Notes: generated by a model not told the origin, from the letters alone. Shown: positions 1-9,671, counted from the first letter of the stretch. The stretch: DNA of 64,000 nucleotides from Candidatus Aenigmatarchaeota archaeon (GCA_016181005.1 JACPAE010000003.1:62001-126000); one strand, 5' to 3'. A program made the numbers and translations.

Positions 1-1469
1 GGCTAAAAAAGAGAATTCCAGTCGACATCGAAGGATTGACATCGATAGAAGGCGTTGGCCCTAAGACGATTAAGATACTCTACAAGAAGCTGAAGATAAG
101 GACTGTAGGACAGCTGGAGAAGGTTGCAAAACAGGGAAGGATAAGTAAGTTGGAAGGTTTTGGGAATAAGAGTGAGCAGGATATCTTGCGTGGAATTGAA
201 TTTTTGAAGAGAGGGAAGGGAAGGTTCCTGCTTGGCTATGCAATGCCTCTTTTGAAGGAAATTGAAGGCAGGCTAGGTAAATTGCCCGAAGTTAAAAAGG
301 TGGACATTGGGGGCAGCACAAGGAGGATGAAGGAGACCATAGGCGACGCGGACTTTCTCGTTGTTTCAAGCAAGCCGCAGAAGGTGATGGACTTTTTCAC
401 GACTATGCCTGAAATAGCGCATGTTTCCAGCAAGGGGCTGACCAAGTCAATGGTGAAGCTGAAGAACGGTTTGGATGCAGATATTCGTGTCGTACCAGAG
501 GGAAGCTATGGCGCTGCGCTGCAATACTTCACCGGCAACAAGGACCATAACATTGCATTGAGAAAGATTGCCATTGAAAAGGGTTGGAAGTTGAGTGAGT
601 ATGGGATTTTTGACAAAAGTGATAGGCAAATAGCTGGAAAGAGTGAGGAAGAGGTGTATAAAAAATTAGGAATGGCGTGGATTCCGCCGGAGCTGAGGGA
701 GAATACAGGTGAGATAGAAGCTGCTATGAAAAACAAACTGCCTAAGCTGATTGATTATGGGTCATTAAAAGGGGATTTGCAAATACAGACTAAATGGACG
801 GACGGTACTAATTCCATAAAAGAAATGGCTGAAGAAGCTGAAAATTTGGGGTTGGAATATATAGCGATTACAGATCACACCAAAAGAAATGCGTTTGTTG
901 GCGGTCTTGATGAAAAGCAAATATTGAAACAAAAAAAAGAGATTGAGAAGACGAATAAAGAACTCGATGGTTTAAGAATTTTATCCGGAACGGAAGTCGA
1001 TATACTCAAAAACGGGGTATTAGACATATCCGACAAGGTTCTGTCACAATTGGATGTTGTGGGTGCGTCGGTGCACTCTAATTTTAACTTGTCAAAAGTG
1101 CAGCAAACTGAGAGAATAATAAAGGCTATGGAAAACGAGCATGTCGACATTTTGTTTCATCCAACTGGAAGGGTGATACAACAGCGGGAGCCTTATGATG
1201 TTGATATGGAAAGGATAATACAGACAGCAAAGGAGACGGGAACCATCCTTGAAATTAATGCTTTTCCCAGCAGGCTTGACTTGAAGGACGAGCACATAAA
1301 ACTTGCGGTGAAGCATGGTGCCAAGTTGATAATAAATTCTGACGCTCACAACAAGAACCAGATTCGTTTTCTTGAGTTTGGGGTTGCGCAGGCGAGAAGA
1401 GGGTGGGCTGAAAGCAAGGATGTTGTCAATACGAGGAAGTTGAAGGATTTTTTGAAACTTTTGAAATGA
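1..1469 (+). CDS. polX: DNA polymerase X family protein (PolX with PHP domain), 5' end outside window
   Basis: The reading frame is open from base 3, so the gene begins upstream of the window; 488 residues are present against about 570 for the family. Visible in order are a helix-hairpin-helix (IEGVGPKT), the Pol beta-like nucleotidyltransferase signature (GGSTRR followed by GDAD, third Asp in DADIRV) and a C-terminal PHP domain (ITDH, GTEVD, ASVH, LFHP, NSDAH). In this family the polymerase fills short gaps in base-excision repair and the PHP domain trims 3' ends. The first PHP motif, normally HxH, reads LQIQ here, so two metal ligands are Gln. The other ligands are kept. A TTG at 36 is only an internal codon. 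Confidence 0.93.
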   Translation, partial: LKKRIPVDIEGLTSIEGVGPKTIKILYKKLKIRTVGQLEKVAKQGRISKLEGFGNKSEQDILRGIEFLKRGKGRFLLGYAMPLLKEIEGRLGKLPEVKKVDIGGSTRRMKETIGDADFLVVSSKPQKVMDFFTTMPEIAHVSSKGLTKSMVKLKNGLDADIRVVPEGSYGAALQYFTGNKDHNIALRKIAIEKGWKLSEYGIFDKSDRQIAGKSEEEVYKKLGMAWIPPELRENTGEIEAAMKNKLPKLIDYGSLKGDLQIQTKWTDGTNSIKEMAEEAENLGLEYIAITDHTKRNAFVGGLDEKQILKQKKEIEKTNKELDGLRILSGTEVDILKNGVLDISDKVLSQLDVVGASVHSNFNLSKVQQTERIIKAMENEHVDILFHPTGRVIQQREPYDVDMERIIQTAKETGTILEINAFPSRLDLKDEHIKLAVKHGAKLIINSDAHNKNQIRFLEFGVAQARRGWAESKDVVNTRKLKDFLKLLK

Positions 1470-1510
1470 TCACGACAATTTTAGATAAATTTTATATAAC
1501 CGCCGTTAAG

Positions 1511-1619
1511 TAAGTCACGAAGTGACCAAATTCCGAAAGAATTTGAGTTGTCATGCCAATATAAAGTCAGGGATTGGCGAGCGACGGAAGTATATACTAC
1601 AGTATATGGGTTTATTTAA
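1511..1619. promoter_or_regulatory. Hairpin-repeat unit plus palindrome and TATA box before the DUF4258 gene
   Basis: Two back-to-back hairpins lie at 1514-1526 (GTCAC-GAA-GTGAC) and 1527-1545 (CAAATTC-loop-GAATTTG). A GCGAGCGACGGAAGTATAT string follows at 1577-1595, related to strings at 2128 and 15319. An inverted repeat ATATACT-AC-AGTATAT spans 1592-1607, and a TATA-like TTTATTTAA lies at 1610-1619, about 25 bases before the ATG at 1642. This suggests a leaderless mRNA with an operator next to the TATA box. The operator role is inference. Confidence 0.5.
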
Positions 1620-1641
1620 CCTTTCTGAATAAAGAAATTTT

Positions 1642-1875
1642 ATGGAATTTGATTATACCGACCACGCTGAAGAAAATATAAAAGAGAGAAAATTGAGCAA
1701 GAAGGTTATTGAAGATGTTATTATTAATCCCGAGAAAGTTATAGAAGGTAGATTTGACAGAAAAATAGCACAGAAAATTGTAGGCAACAAACTGCTAAGG
1801 GTTATTTATGAGCAAGAAGATAATATTTATGAGATTGTTACAGCATACTATACAAAGCGTGAAAGATACAAGTGA
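1642..1875 (+). CDS. DUF4258 family protein, putative toxin
   Basis: This 77-residue protein has the DUF4258 pattern: an N-terminal Asp-His-Ala, a helical ER..S..V..VI segment with a following Asn-Pro-Glu, a basic central strand (LLRVIYE), and a C-terminal TAYYTKRERY. Members are small RelE-like folds often placed next to DUF2283 or HTH partners, and are suspected RNase toxins. The stop codon overlaps an alternative GTG of the next gene and lies 5 bases before its ATG, so the two are co-transcribed. An inverted repeat next to the TATA box could serve autoregulation. Family membership is clear; toxicity is inferred. Confidence 0.75.
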   Translation: MEFDYTDHAEENIKERKLSKKVIEDVIINPEKVIEGRFDRKIAQKIVGNKLLRVIYEQEDNIYEIVTAYYTKRERYK

Positions 1876-1880
1876 GATAT

Positions 1881-2093
1881 ATGAAAATAACGTATGATCC
1901 GAGAGCAGATGCGATGAACATCAAGTTCCAAGAAGGGAAGTACGATATAAGCAAAGAGGTAGCAGAAGGCATAATTATTGATTACACCAAAACTGGCAAG
2001 GTAATAAGAATAGAGATTTTGGATGTTTCTAAGAGGATGCCGAAGGAAAGCATAAAAGATGTAACTGTTGGGATGCCTGTTAGAGCTGAATAA
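1881..2093 (+). CDS. DUF2283 family protein, putative antitoxin
   Basis: This 70-residue protein begins MKITYDPRADAMNIKF, the typical DUF2283 start (YDPEADALYI in most members), and continues with the usual IIIDYTKTGKVIRIEIL strand pair. ATG 1881 is preferred to GTG 1872, which overlaps the previous stop codon. DUF2283 proteins are short, often follow DUF4258 genes and are thought to be their antitoxins. The pair is tightly coupled here, and repeat-like DNA lies on both sides. Confidence 0.78.
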   Translation: MKITYDPRADAMNIKFQEGKYDISKEVAEGIIIDYTKTGKVIRIEILDVSKRMPKESIKDVTVGMPVRAE

Positions 2094-2127
2094 AATCATT
2101 GTTGAGCAGGGATTTAACGGTAGTGGG

Positions 2128-2286
2128 GCGAGCCGAAGGCGAAGAGTATGACGCAGGCGCCAGCCCGTTTTCTATTAATTTCCCAAATCGCAGATTTGAA
2201 CTATTGTTTAGCCCGAACCTCAAATTGCAACTAATCGCTGTTATACACCCGCGATAGTGGCTCGAATGAAGTGAGAGCAGAAGTAT
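2128..2286. repeat. Intergenic repeat region with hairpins
   Basis: This 230-base gap has no convincing gene. It holds the string GCGAGCCGAAGGCGAAGAGTAT (2128-2149, quoted in two parts: GCGAGCCGAAGG then CGAAGAGTAT), a hairpin CAAATC-GCA-GATTTG near 2187-2201, and a second related string ending GAGAGCAGAAGTAT at 2273-2286. The same module (hairpin, GCGAGC, then GAAG(AG)TAT) occurs at 1514-1595 and 15304-15340. This looks like a degenerate dispersed intergenic element. Function unknown. Confidence 0.45.
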
Positions 2287-2323
2287 GATCAAGATAAAAA
2301 GTCCTATCGACAATCTATAATCT

Positions 2324-3148
2324 ATGAAGGTTTTTCTCGGTCCAGCCGGTCTTCCCATGGCGTCTGAAGGAAATACAATCGATGGCATAAGAAAGGTAAA
2401 AGAGCTTGGGTTAAATGCGATGGAAATCGAATTCGTACGTCAGGTATACATGAATGAAAAAACTGCGGAAGAAGTTGGTGCAGTAGCCAGAGAAAACAAT
2501 GTGAGATTATCTGTGCACGCACCTTATTACATTAACCTATGTTCGAAAGACGCGAAAGTGATAAAAGAATCCAAAGAAAGAATCATTAAAAGCCTGATGA
2601 TGGGGGAAATTGCTGGAGCAGATGCAGTTGCTGTTCATGCAGCATATTATTCCGGTTTGACACCTGAACAGGCTTATGAAAAACTCAAGGAAAATGTCCT
2701 GGATATACTGGATAAAGCTGGATCAAATGGCATAAAGCACATCAAACTTGGACTGGAAACCATGGGAAGACCAAGTCAGTTCGGAAGTTTGGACGAGATA
2801 ATAAATTTGTGCAACGACACTAAAAGTAAGCAACTAGTTCCTTATATCGACTGGGGACATTTGTTTGTTAGAGGAAAAGGTAAGATAAATTATGGAGAAG
2901 TTTTTGACAAGCTTAAAGTTCTAAAGCTTGATCATGTTAATTCACATTTTGAAGGCGTGGCCAAAAATAAAAAGGGAGAATTTGTCGATGTCCATGAGCC
3001 TATGGGCAGCCATCCGCCATTCGAACCTTTGGCGAAGGAGATTTTGAAACGGGAGGCTGATATTACTATAATTTGCGAGAGCCCTATTTTGGAAGTCGAC
3101 AGCCTGAAAATGAGAAAGATATTTGAAAAAATAGGGCATAAATTCTGA
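2324..3148 (+). CDS. nfo: Endonuclease IV-like AP endonuclease (TIM barrel)
   Basis: The 274 residues match the endonuclease IV/xylose isomerase-like barrel. Visible motifs in order are GPAGLP at the N-terminus, LSVHAPYYINL (metal His), AVHAAYY (second His), LGLETMG (Glu), PYIDWGHLF (Asp/His), NSHFEG (His) and a C-terminal ICESPILE (Glu). In the family these bind three zinc ions and cut 5' of abasic sites. The DWGH segment differs from the classical DTCH, as in several archaeal homologues, so the exact substrate is less certain than the fold. It stands alone downstream of the repeat region. Confidence 0.83.
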   Translation: MKVFLGPAGLPMASEGNTIDGIRKVKELGLNAMEIEFVRQVYMNEKTAEEVGAVARENNVRLSVHAPYYINLCSKDAKVIKESKERIIKSLMMGEIAGADAVAVHAAYYSGLTPEQAYEKLKENVLDILDKAGSNGIKHIKLGLETMGRPSQFGSLDEIINLCNDTKSKQLVPYIDWGHLFVRGKGKINYGEVFDKLKVLKLDHVNSHFEGVAKNKKGEFVDVHEPMGSHPPFEPLAKEILKREADITIICESPILEVDSLKMRKIFEKIGHKF

Positions 3149-3251
3149 TTAGGATACAGAAGATAGTTAAACGTTTCTAATTTTTATGAACTTTCAGAAA
3201 AAGAGAAAGTTATGTATTTAAAGATGAGGAATAAATACGACTGTAGATTAA

Positions 3252-6200
3252 ATGGTGTACAACCTGAATTTTAGAAGCAGGAAAGGTGCGATACTCAAGA
3301 TTTCTTCGATTTTTGCGTTGCTCGCATTTGCAGTTTTTGTGGTTAAATTTGCCTTGCCTGTACTTGCAGTTCACACAGCATCTGTCTCGGTTGACCAAGA
3401 ATTTGTTGCAAGTAGTTCTACTGATCCCTACGAATTCACGATAGCCAACAACGGTCCTGATTCTGTTTTTAAGATAACCATCAATGCCCCTGCCGGTTTT
3501 TCTATTAACACTTCTTCAATTGTGTGCCCGACAGACTGGGCAAAGGATCCTAGCTCAAGCTCGTCAAAGGCCGTGTGCCTTACAGACGTGTTCGGTCCGA
3601 GCGTATTGACTTCAGGAAACTCCAAACAGGTTGTTTTTGATGCGACATCTCCTTCGCCTGCGGGAGATACGGAATATTCATGGAGCGTTGTAACAAAGGA
3701 CGCAAATGCTGGTGCCGAGTCGACTAGCACTGATGCTACGACGACGGTGGATGTAGAGGCGCCTGACAGCAGTGTTACATCGCCTGAGGGAAATGTCTGG
3801 CTAAATAGCAATTTTGAAACTACAATAACAGATGTTGACGCAAGCTCTGGAGTGGCTTCTTGCGAGTATAGAGTTTATAATGCAGGCGATGCGGTGCCTG
3901 GATTCTCTTCGAGAGATTGCAACACAGGACCGACCATAACAGTAGGTCCTGATGGGGTGTGTAATGTCGAGGGTGTCAACAAGTGCATATTGAACATAAG
4001 GGCTACAGACAATGTGGGCAAGATAGGCAGTGCGCTGCAAGGAAGAGAATTTGATATTGACTTTACGGCGCCGACGACAACAGACGATGCTCCTGGCGGA
4101 TGGTCTGCTGGCGATGTTACTGTCGCACTTTCGTGCAATGATTCGGGGTCAGATTGTGATGACACTTTATTCTGCGTAGACGAGACAAATTCGTGTGTTC
4201 CAAGCTCTTCAGGTACTTCAGTTATTGTGACTGACGAAGGCACGAACTATGTAAGATACTTTTCTGTTGACAATGCTGGAAACACTGAAAGCACAAAATC
4301 TGTTTCTGTCATGATAGACGAAACAAACCCTGTTGTGGGCACAGTCATTGTAACTCCGAATTCGGCAGGCTTTACAGGACCCACTCCAACAGTTTCTGCA
4401 GAGATAACAGATGTACCGAGCGGTGTTTTTGATTGCCAGTACACGATTGACGGTGGCACAAACTGGTTAGACGCGGACTGGGATGCCGATACAGGTATTT
4501 GTTCAAAACAGCTAGGGCCATTTTCAGAGGGCACCACACTTACATTCAATATAATGGGCATTGATTTCGCGGGGAACACTGATACAGGCGATGCTGTGCA
4601 AGGGACTGTTGATGCGTTGGCGCCTACGGTAACTGTTGCTGACCTTATAGATTCTAATGGAGACAGTGTTGATGAGTGGTTTGGAAATGGTGTCCTTACT
4701 GCAACTGCTGACGTGGAAGACGACACTTCTGGAGTATCTTCTGTGGTATTCACTATCGTAAACGGAGAGAATTCTGCATCGTGTGATGGTCTTTTTGAAC
4801 AGGGCGACGAATTTTTTGGCACATGGTCATGCGACATTGATACAATCGACAAAGCATTGCCAGACGGTAATTATGAATTTTTAGTAGGTGTGACAGACGA
4901 TGCAGAGAATTCTCAGGAAAATTCAGTCTTTTTCTTCGACCTTGACAACACAGCACCAACAACAACAAAATCTATAGGGGCTCCATCTTATTGTACAGAA
5001 TTTGACGAATTCGACGAGTGTGTGGGGAACAGCTATGTGACAACTGATACTACAGTAACTTTAAGCACATTTGATGATGGCATTGGTGATGAGGAGATGG
5101 TGGATGTATGTTACTCTATTTACTCTATTAATGGCGGTGAACCTGTTTGTCAGGGTGCATGGAGTGAAAGTTCTTTTGACATATTCTTTAACGAAGAGTC
5201 TGAGCATACGTTGGAGTTCTGGTCAGTTGACGCTTTAGGGAACGAAGAAGATCATCATGTACAAACTCACTTTGTTGATGATTCAGAACCTGTGACGACA
5301 AAGACATATGGAGAGCCTTATGTCTGCAGTGAATCAGATGGAGATGAATGCGTTGGAAGCGAGTACATAACCACTGCCACGGAAATTACACTTACTGCAG
5401 AGGATTGCGGAGATTCTACTACGCCTGAAAGTTGCGTAAACCATCCGGTCGGAGTTGACATGACTAATTATAGGGTTTATCTGTGTGATGATGTAGGAGG
5501 AGAGTTTTTGTCGTATGAAGGATCTTTCAAAATAAGCGAAGAATCCTGCCACATTATAGAATACTACAGCGTGGATAACCTTGGCAATGTAGAGGACGTA
5601 AATTGGCAACAGGTTTTTGTGGATGTTACGTCGCCTGTTGTTGCAAAAGCAATTGGGCAACCAAAGTTCGGGATACAGCTGACTACTTCGAATACAGATG
5701 GCACAAGCGAGTGGACAAATGAACTGTCACATAGCGGCGATTCATTGATCAAGATGACTACACCGACAACAACTGACCAGGGCAGAGGAATTCTGTCTTT
5801 TACTGGGACTTTGGATAATATAGAATCATTTTCTTACTGGAGTAACACTGCTAATGCAGGGATATATGACCAGTTATCAATTTGGACAGCTATTTATCTT
5901 GACGGGAATGACGATGGCGTATTTAATGTAGATGATGATTATTACTTGCAGTGTGAGCCTTACTACACTTATGGAAATCCAGAACTAAATGTGTGGGAAC
6001 AATATGATGTCATGAATACTAAATGCGTAGGGATGGAAAGTCCAGATCTACCGCATGAAGCTCCAACTCTGGCGGATTACATATCCGGAGATGCAGTAAG
6101 TTTTGAGACAACTGGTCACGGCCTGCAAAGTTTTGCTTCAAGGGAATATGGGAGTCTTGAAGTGTTGCACATAGACATGAGAGCAGGTTACGGTAGCCCT

Positions 6201-8147
6201 TGGGCGGGATTTGTCGGCTATATTGACGACATAGAAATAAATGGCAATACGTTCCCGGATGATTCGATATACGTAACTCAAGATACTTTGATTGGATTGT
6301 CCTGTTCAGATCAGGATCCGCACCCGGTAGGCGACGAAACAATTTATTACAGGTACAATGTTGATGGAGGAGAATTTACTGAATGGGTGGAATACGAAAA
6401 TTCGTTCAGCTTCCTAGAGGACTCTGCTCATGTCCTAGAATATTATTGCCTGGATGCGTTAGGCAACACGGGCGAAGTGCAATCAGAAACAGACATAGTC
6501 GAAACCGTAGCTCCGGTTACGACAAAGGCAGTCGGCCAACCTAGCTCTGCAGACGGATTCTGGGTGACCACTAACACTCCAATAACACTGACTGCAGAAG
6601 ACCAGGATCCGCACCCGGTAGGAGTAGATTACATTAATTATGAGATATGGTGGGACGCTAATGGGGATGGTGTTATTGATGCTGAAGAACTAGACGAATT
6701 AGATAATGTCGTTGCATCGAATCCTATATCTACAAATACTGTTGACTATTCAACTGTCACGTTCTCCTTTGGTGAAGAGAGTTTGCATGAACTGAGGTGG
6801 TATGCAGTTGATTTGCTTGGAAGTCAGGAAGTAATGCAGACGCAGCAGCATAATGTCGACAATACATTACCTGAAGCATCCATAAACACGGTCGAAGAAA
6901 CAGGAGCTGGCGTGACCTTTGACAGCTATTATTTCAGAGGAACTGTCAATGTCTTGGGAACTGCAGATGACAACAAGTGCTTTGTCGAATACACACTAGA
7001 TGCAACTGAATTAGACTTGAACGAATATGTATTTGTTCAGCAAATAGTGTCAAGTGTCGATGAAGTTAATGATGATATCCTTGCAACATGGGATACGACG
7101 ACAATCGATGACGGTCCATATACATTGGAATTGAATGCACAAGATTGTTCTTTGAATGATAATACAGCCTCCTCCTCTGAACTGTTCATAGACAACAGTG
7201 CCCCAACATCAACCATGACATCTGACGAAACTGTAGTAACGGGCGCAAACGATGTGCAGGCAGAATTTTCTGTGAGTTGGAGCAGTATTGACGAGGGTTC
7301 AGGTACAGCCAGTTATGCCTTGTATGTAAAGAATGGCGAAAACGCTTGGGTTGCATGGACACCGGATGAAGATCTGACTGTGGAAGGAAGCGCAAATTAT
7401 CTTGGCACCATAGGTCATACCTACTGTTTCAAATCAATCGCAACTGACAATCTTGGAAGTGTGGAAGCTGACAAGGAAGTTGGAGACGATGGAGTTAGCT
7501 GCACTAACGTCGTAGCTTACAGTTTCAACCTTGCACTTATACAGGGATGGAACCTAGTCTCACTGCCCGTAGTTCCTATTGATAAGGATGCAGAGGATGT
7601 GGTAAGCGATATAAGTGACAACCTCAAGAGTGTCTGGACATACGATCCTACAGACCCAGACGCAATCGACGGCTGGCTGACTTATAACCCAGACGAGCCA
7701 GAAGCTAGCAACTTGGAAAAGATGAGTGCTGGTTCTGGATTTTGGATTGAAATGGATAATGTAGATGATCTGACTGTGGAAGGAAGCATTATGGCACCTG
7801 GAGTAACACCTCCGCAAAGGACACTAATACCAGGCTGGAACTTGATAGGATATTATGGAGTTGATGATGAGATAGAATACCCTGCATGCGATCCAGACGA
7901 TCCACTCACTGTTAACAACCCTGTATGCGGCTACGGTAAGGAAGCAAATTGCGCATTATATTCATTGAAGAACACGCAGACAGACCTGCCTAGATGGACT
8001 TCGTTATGGACATATTACGGCGGAAGTTTCCACCAAGTGTTCAATTTCGAAAGGCTGGACCCAGGAGCGGGCTACTGGTTAGCCATGGGCTCAGATTTGC
8101 CAGAAGTAATGTACACGATGAGTGATTGTCCAGTAACAGTAACTTAA
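3252..8147 (+). CDS. Giant secreted surface protein with Ig-like repeats and GWNL domains
   Basis: The product is 1631 residues. An N-terminal signal peptide (hydrophobic stretch about residues 17-38, ending LPVLA) precedes a DUF11-like domain. It is followed by about ten Ig-like modules starting APTTT/APVTTK and carrying conserved Cys pairs and DNAGN or DALGN motifs; three modules share the tag HPVG. Calcium-loop-like Asp runs occur, for example DANGDGVIDAEE. The C-terminus has two GWNL repeats (GWNLVSLPV near 1435 and GWNLIGYYGV near 1535), known from archaeal surface proteins. No C-terminal membrane anchor is seen, so it is either released or held non-covalently. It is probably an adhesin or cell-wall protein. 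Confidence 0.8.
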   Translation: MVYNLNFRSRKGAILKISSIFALLAFAVFVVKFALPVLAVHTASVSVDQEFVASSSTDPYEFTIANNGPDSVFKITINAPAGFSINTSSIVCPTDWAKDPSSSSSKAVCLTDVFGPSVLTSGNSKQVVFDATSPSPAGDTEYSWSVVTKDANAGAESTSTDATTTVDVEAPDSSVTSPEGNVWLNSNFETTITDVDASSGVASCEYRVYNAGDAVPGFSSRDCNTGPTITVGPDGVCNVEGVNKCILNIRATDNVGKIGSALQGREFDIDFTAPTTTDDAPGGWSAGDVTVALSCNDSGSDCDDTLFCVDETNSCVPSSSGTSVIVTDEGTNYVRYFSVDNAGNTESTKSVSVMIDETNPVVGTVIVTPNSAGFTGPTPTVSAEITDVPSGVFDCQYTIDGGTNWLDADWDADTGICSKQLGPFSEGTTLTFNIMGIDFAGNTDTGDAVQGTVDALAPTVTVADLIDSNGDSVDEWFGNGVLTATADVEDDTSGVSSVVFTIVNGENSASCDGLFEQGDEFFGTWSCDIDTIDKALPDGNYEFLVGVTDDAENSQENSVFFFDLDNTAPTTTKSIGAPSYCTEFDEFDECVGNSYVTTDTTVTLSTFDDGIGDEEMVDVCYSIYSINGGEPVCQGAWSESSFDIFFNEESEHTLEFWSVDALGNEEDHHVQTHFVDDSEPVTTKTYGEPYVCSESDGDECVGSEYITTATEITLTAEDCGDSTTPESCVNHPVGVDMTNYRVYLCDDVGGEFLSYEGSFKISEESCHIIEYYSVDNLGNVEDVNWQQVFVDVTSPVVAKAIGQPKFGIQLTTSNTDGTSEWTNELSHSGDSLIKMTTPTTTDQGRGILSFTGTLDNIESFSYWSNTANAGIYDQLSIWTAIYLDGNDDGVFNVDDDYYLQCEPYYTYGNPELNVWEQYDVMNTKCVGMESPDLPHEAPTLADYISGDAVSFETTGHGLQSFASREYGSLEVLHIDMRAGYGSPWAGFVGYIDDIEINGNTFPDDSIYVTQDTLIGLSCSDQDPHPVGDETIYYRYNVDGGEFTEWVEYENSFSFLEDSAHVLEYYCLDALGNTGEVQSETDIVETVAPVTTKAVGQPSSADGFWVTTNTPITLTAEDQDPHPVGVDYINYEIWWDANGDGVIDAEELDELDNVVASNPISTNTVDYSTVTFSFGEESLHELRWYAVDLLGSQEVMQTQQHNVDNTLPEASINTVEETGAGVTFDSYYFRGTVNVLGTADDNKCFVEYTLDATELDLNEYVFVQQIVSSVDEVNDDILATWDTTTIDDGPYTLELNAQDCSLNDNTASSSELFIDNSAPTSTMTSDETVVTGANDVQAEFSVSWSSIDEGSGTASYALYVKNGENAWVAWTPDEDLTVEGSANYLGTIGHTYCFKSIATDNLGSVEADKEVGDDGVSCTNVVAYSFNLALIQGWNLVSLPVVPIDKDAEDVVSDISDNLKSVWTYDPTDPDAIDGWLTYNPDEPEASNLEKMSAGSGFWIEMDNVDDLTVEGSIMAPGVTPPQRTLIPGWNLIGYYGVDDEIEYPACDPDDPLTVNNPVCGYGKEANCALYSLKNTQTDLPRWTSLWTYYGGSFHQVFNFERLDPGAGYWLAMGSDLPEVMYTMSDCPVTVT

Positions 8148-8188
8148 GCTTTTAAATTCTCTTATTCTTATCTTTCAAATGGGGTAGT

Positions 8189-9622
8189 TTGGTGGCGAAA
8201 AAATCACAGTTCATCTATAGCTCGATTTTATTCTTATTTCTAGTCCAAATAGCATCTGCTCAAGTGTCGATACCGCATCAGCTTTATGGCAATGTCGACT
8301 TTTTGAACGGTCCTGCACCCGACGGCTTGCTGGTGGAGGCAAAGATTGACAATTCTGTTGTCGCCAGCACGACAACCCTAAACGGACGATATGGGTACAT
8401 GCCAAAAGTATTCTTTGTGACAGACCCGAATAGCGACAGAGCCGGGCAAACTATCTCATTGTTCATCCAGGGGATAGACACGAACAAAACTGCCATTTTT
8501 GAAAATGGGGAACATACGCAAATAAATATTTCCCTGAACACCAATATAGGCAAAATACAAGCCGAGCCTAACGAAACTATAACAGATACTCCGGTGACAA
8601 TTACCCCCGCGACGCCGGCTCTAGTCATCGTAGGCAACGACATGAACATAACGATATCATCCACAGGCACGACCAGTGCGACAATAGAAACCGTGGACAA
8701 GCTTGAATCCAACTTCTTCACAGGAGCATTCGCCATTCCAGGAGGCTTGCTGCTTTTGAACGCATATGAAATAAAGATAAGCGGGGATGTTGCCATCACC
8801 GTGACTATGGCATATAGTGATTTCGGGGTAGACGAATCGACAATCAAGCCCTACAAGTTCGATGGTATCAGCTGGGTTGCACTTCCAGACAGCAGCATCA
8901 TAAGCAGAGACACAACTGCAAACACTGTCACGTTCACGATTTTACCAGAAACACCTTATGCTCTTTTCGGATCGCCACCACCAAGTGGAGGCGGTGGAGC
9001 GCCTGGTGCAGGAAGTGGGGTAGGATCTACAGGAGGCTCGACAGGACCTGTTATAACATCTGAATCAAGATCCTTATCGGTCACAATTGTCGGCAACGGC
9101 ACGATGCGCGCGGGAAGCAGCAATTCCCTTGTGGTAAGGGTTTCCAATACAGGAAATTCACTTGAGACCAGTGTAGGGATTTCCTTAACCGGGGTGCCTA
9201 ACGAGTGGGTAGCAATGACTCCTTTGGCCACAAATATCCAATCAGGATCGTCTCAGGATTATCTCGCAACCATCACAATTCCTGCAGGCGAGCAAGGCAC
9301 AAGAACTTTACTTTTCACCGCCACATCACTGGAGAACACAGTAGGTTCAAGATCGGTTACTATTGAAATAAGTCCGCCCTCATCAATCACCGTCTGCGGC
9401 AATGGAATTTGTGAGGCAGGTGAAACGGCAGATAGCTGTCCTGCGGATTGTGAAATAGGTCCGGTTCCAACTACACCTTTCGCAGCTATAACCGGTTTCA
9501 TAGCCGGCGTTGCGACAAATCCTCTATACGCTACTCTTATTACTCTGATTTTAATTGGTGCGGGTTTCCTCATTTACAGGTATAGAATTGAGCCAAAATC
9601 CAGAAGGCATAGACGAAAATAG
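8189..9622 (+). CDS. Membrane-anchored secreted protein with CARDB-like domain
   Basis: The product is 477 residues with an N-terminal signal peptide (IYSSILFLFLVQIASAQ). A carboxypeptidase regulatory-like domain follows (DGLLVEAKIDNSVVAS..GRYGY), then a beta-rich middle, a Gly/Ser/Pro linker near residues 265-290, a CARDB-like domain, a cysteine motif CGNGICEAGE..CPADC common in archaeal surface proteins, and one C-terminal membrane helix (about 445-466) before a basic tail. The start is TTG 8189 or GTG 8192; no ATG fits. It lies 41 bases after the giant secreted protein and may be its cell-surface partner (inference). Confidence 0.75.
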   Translation: MVAKKSQFIYSSILFLFLVQIASAQVSIPHQLYGNVDFLNGPAPDGLLVEAKIDNSVVASTTTLNGRYGYMPKVFFVTDPNSDRAGQTISLFIQGIDTNKTAIFENGEHTQINISLNTNIGKIQAEPNETITDTPVTITPATPALVIVGNDMNITISSTGTTSATIETVDKLESNFFTGAFAIPGGLLLLNAYEIKISGDVAITVTMAYSDFGVDESTIKPYKFDGISWVALPDSSIISRDTTANTVTFTILPETPYALFGSPPPSGGGGAPGAGSGVGSTGGSTGPVITSESRSLSVTIVGNGTMRAGSSNSLVVRVSNTGNSLETSVGISLTGVPNEWVAMTPLATNIQSGSSQDYLATITIPAGEQGTRTLLFTATSLENTVGSRSVTIEISPPSSITVCGNGICEAGETADSCPADCEIGPVPTTPFAAITGFIAGVATNPLYATLITLILIGAGFLIYRYRIEPKSRRHRRK

Positions 9623-9671
9623 CCAACTATATCCAAATTTTAATTGTCCCAATGTTGCAGGGCAAGATGAA

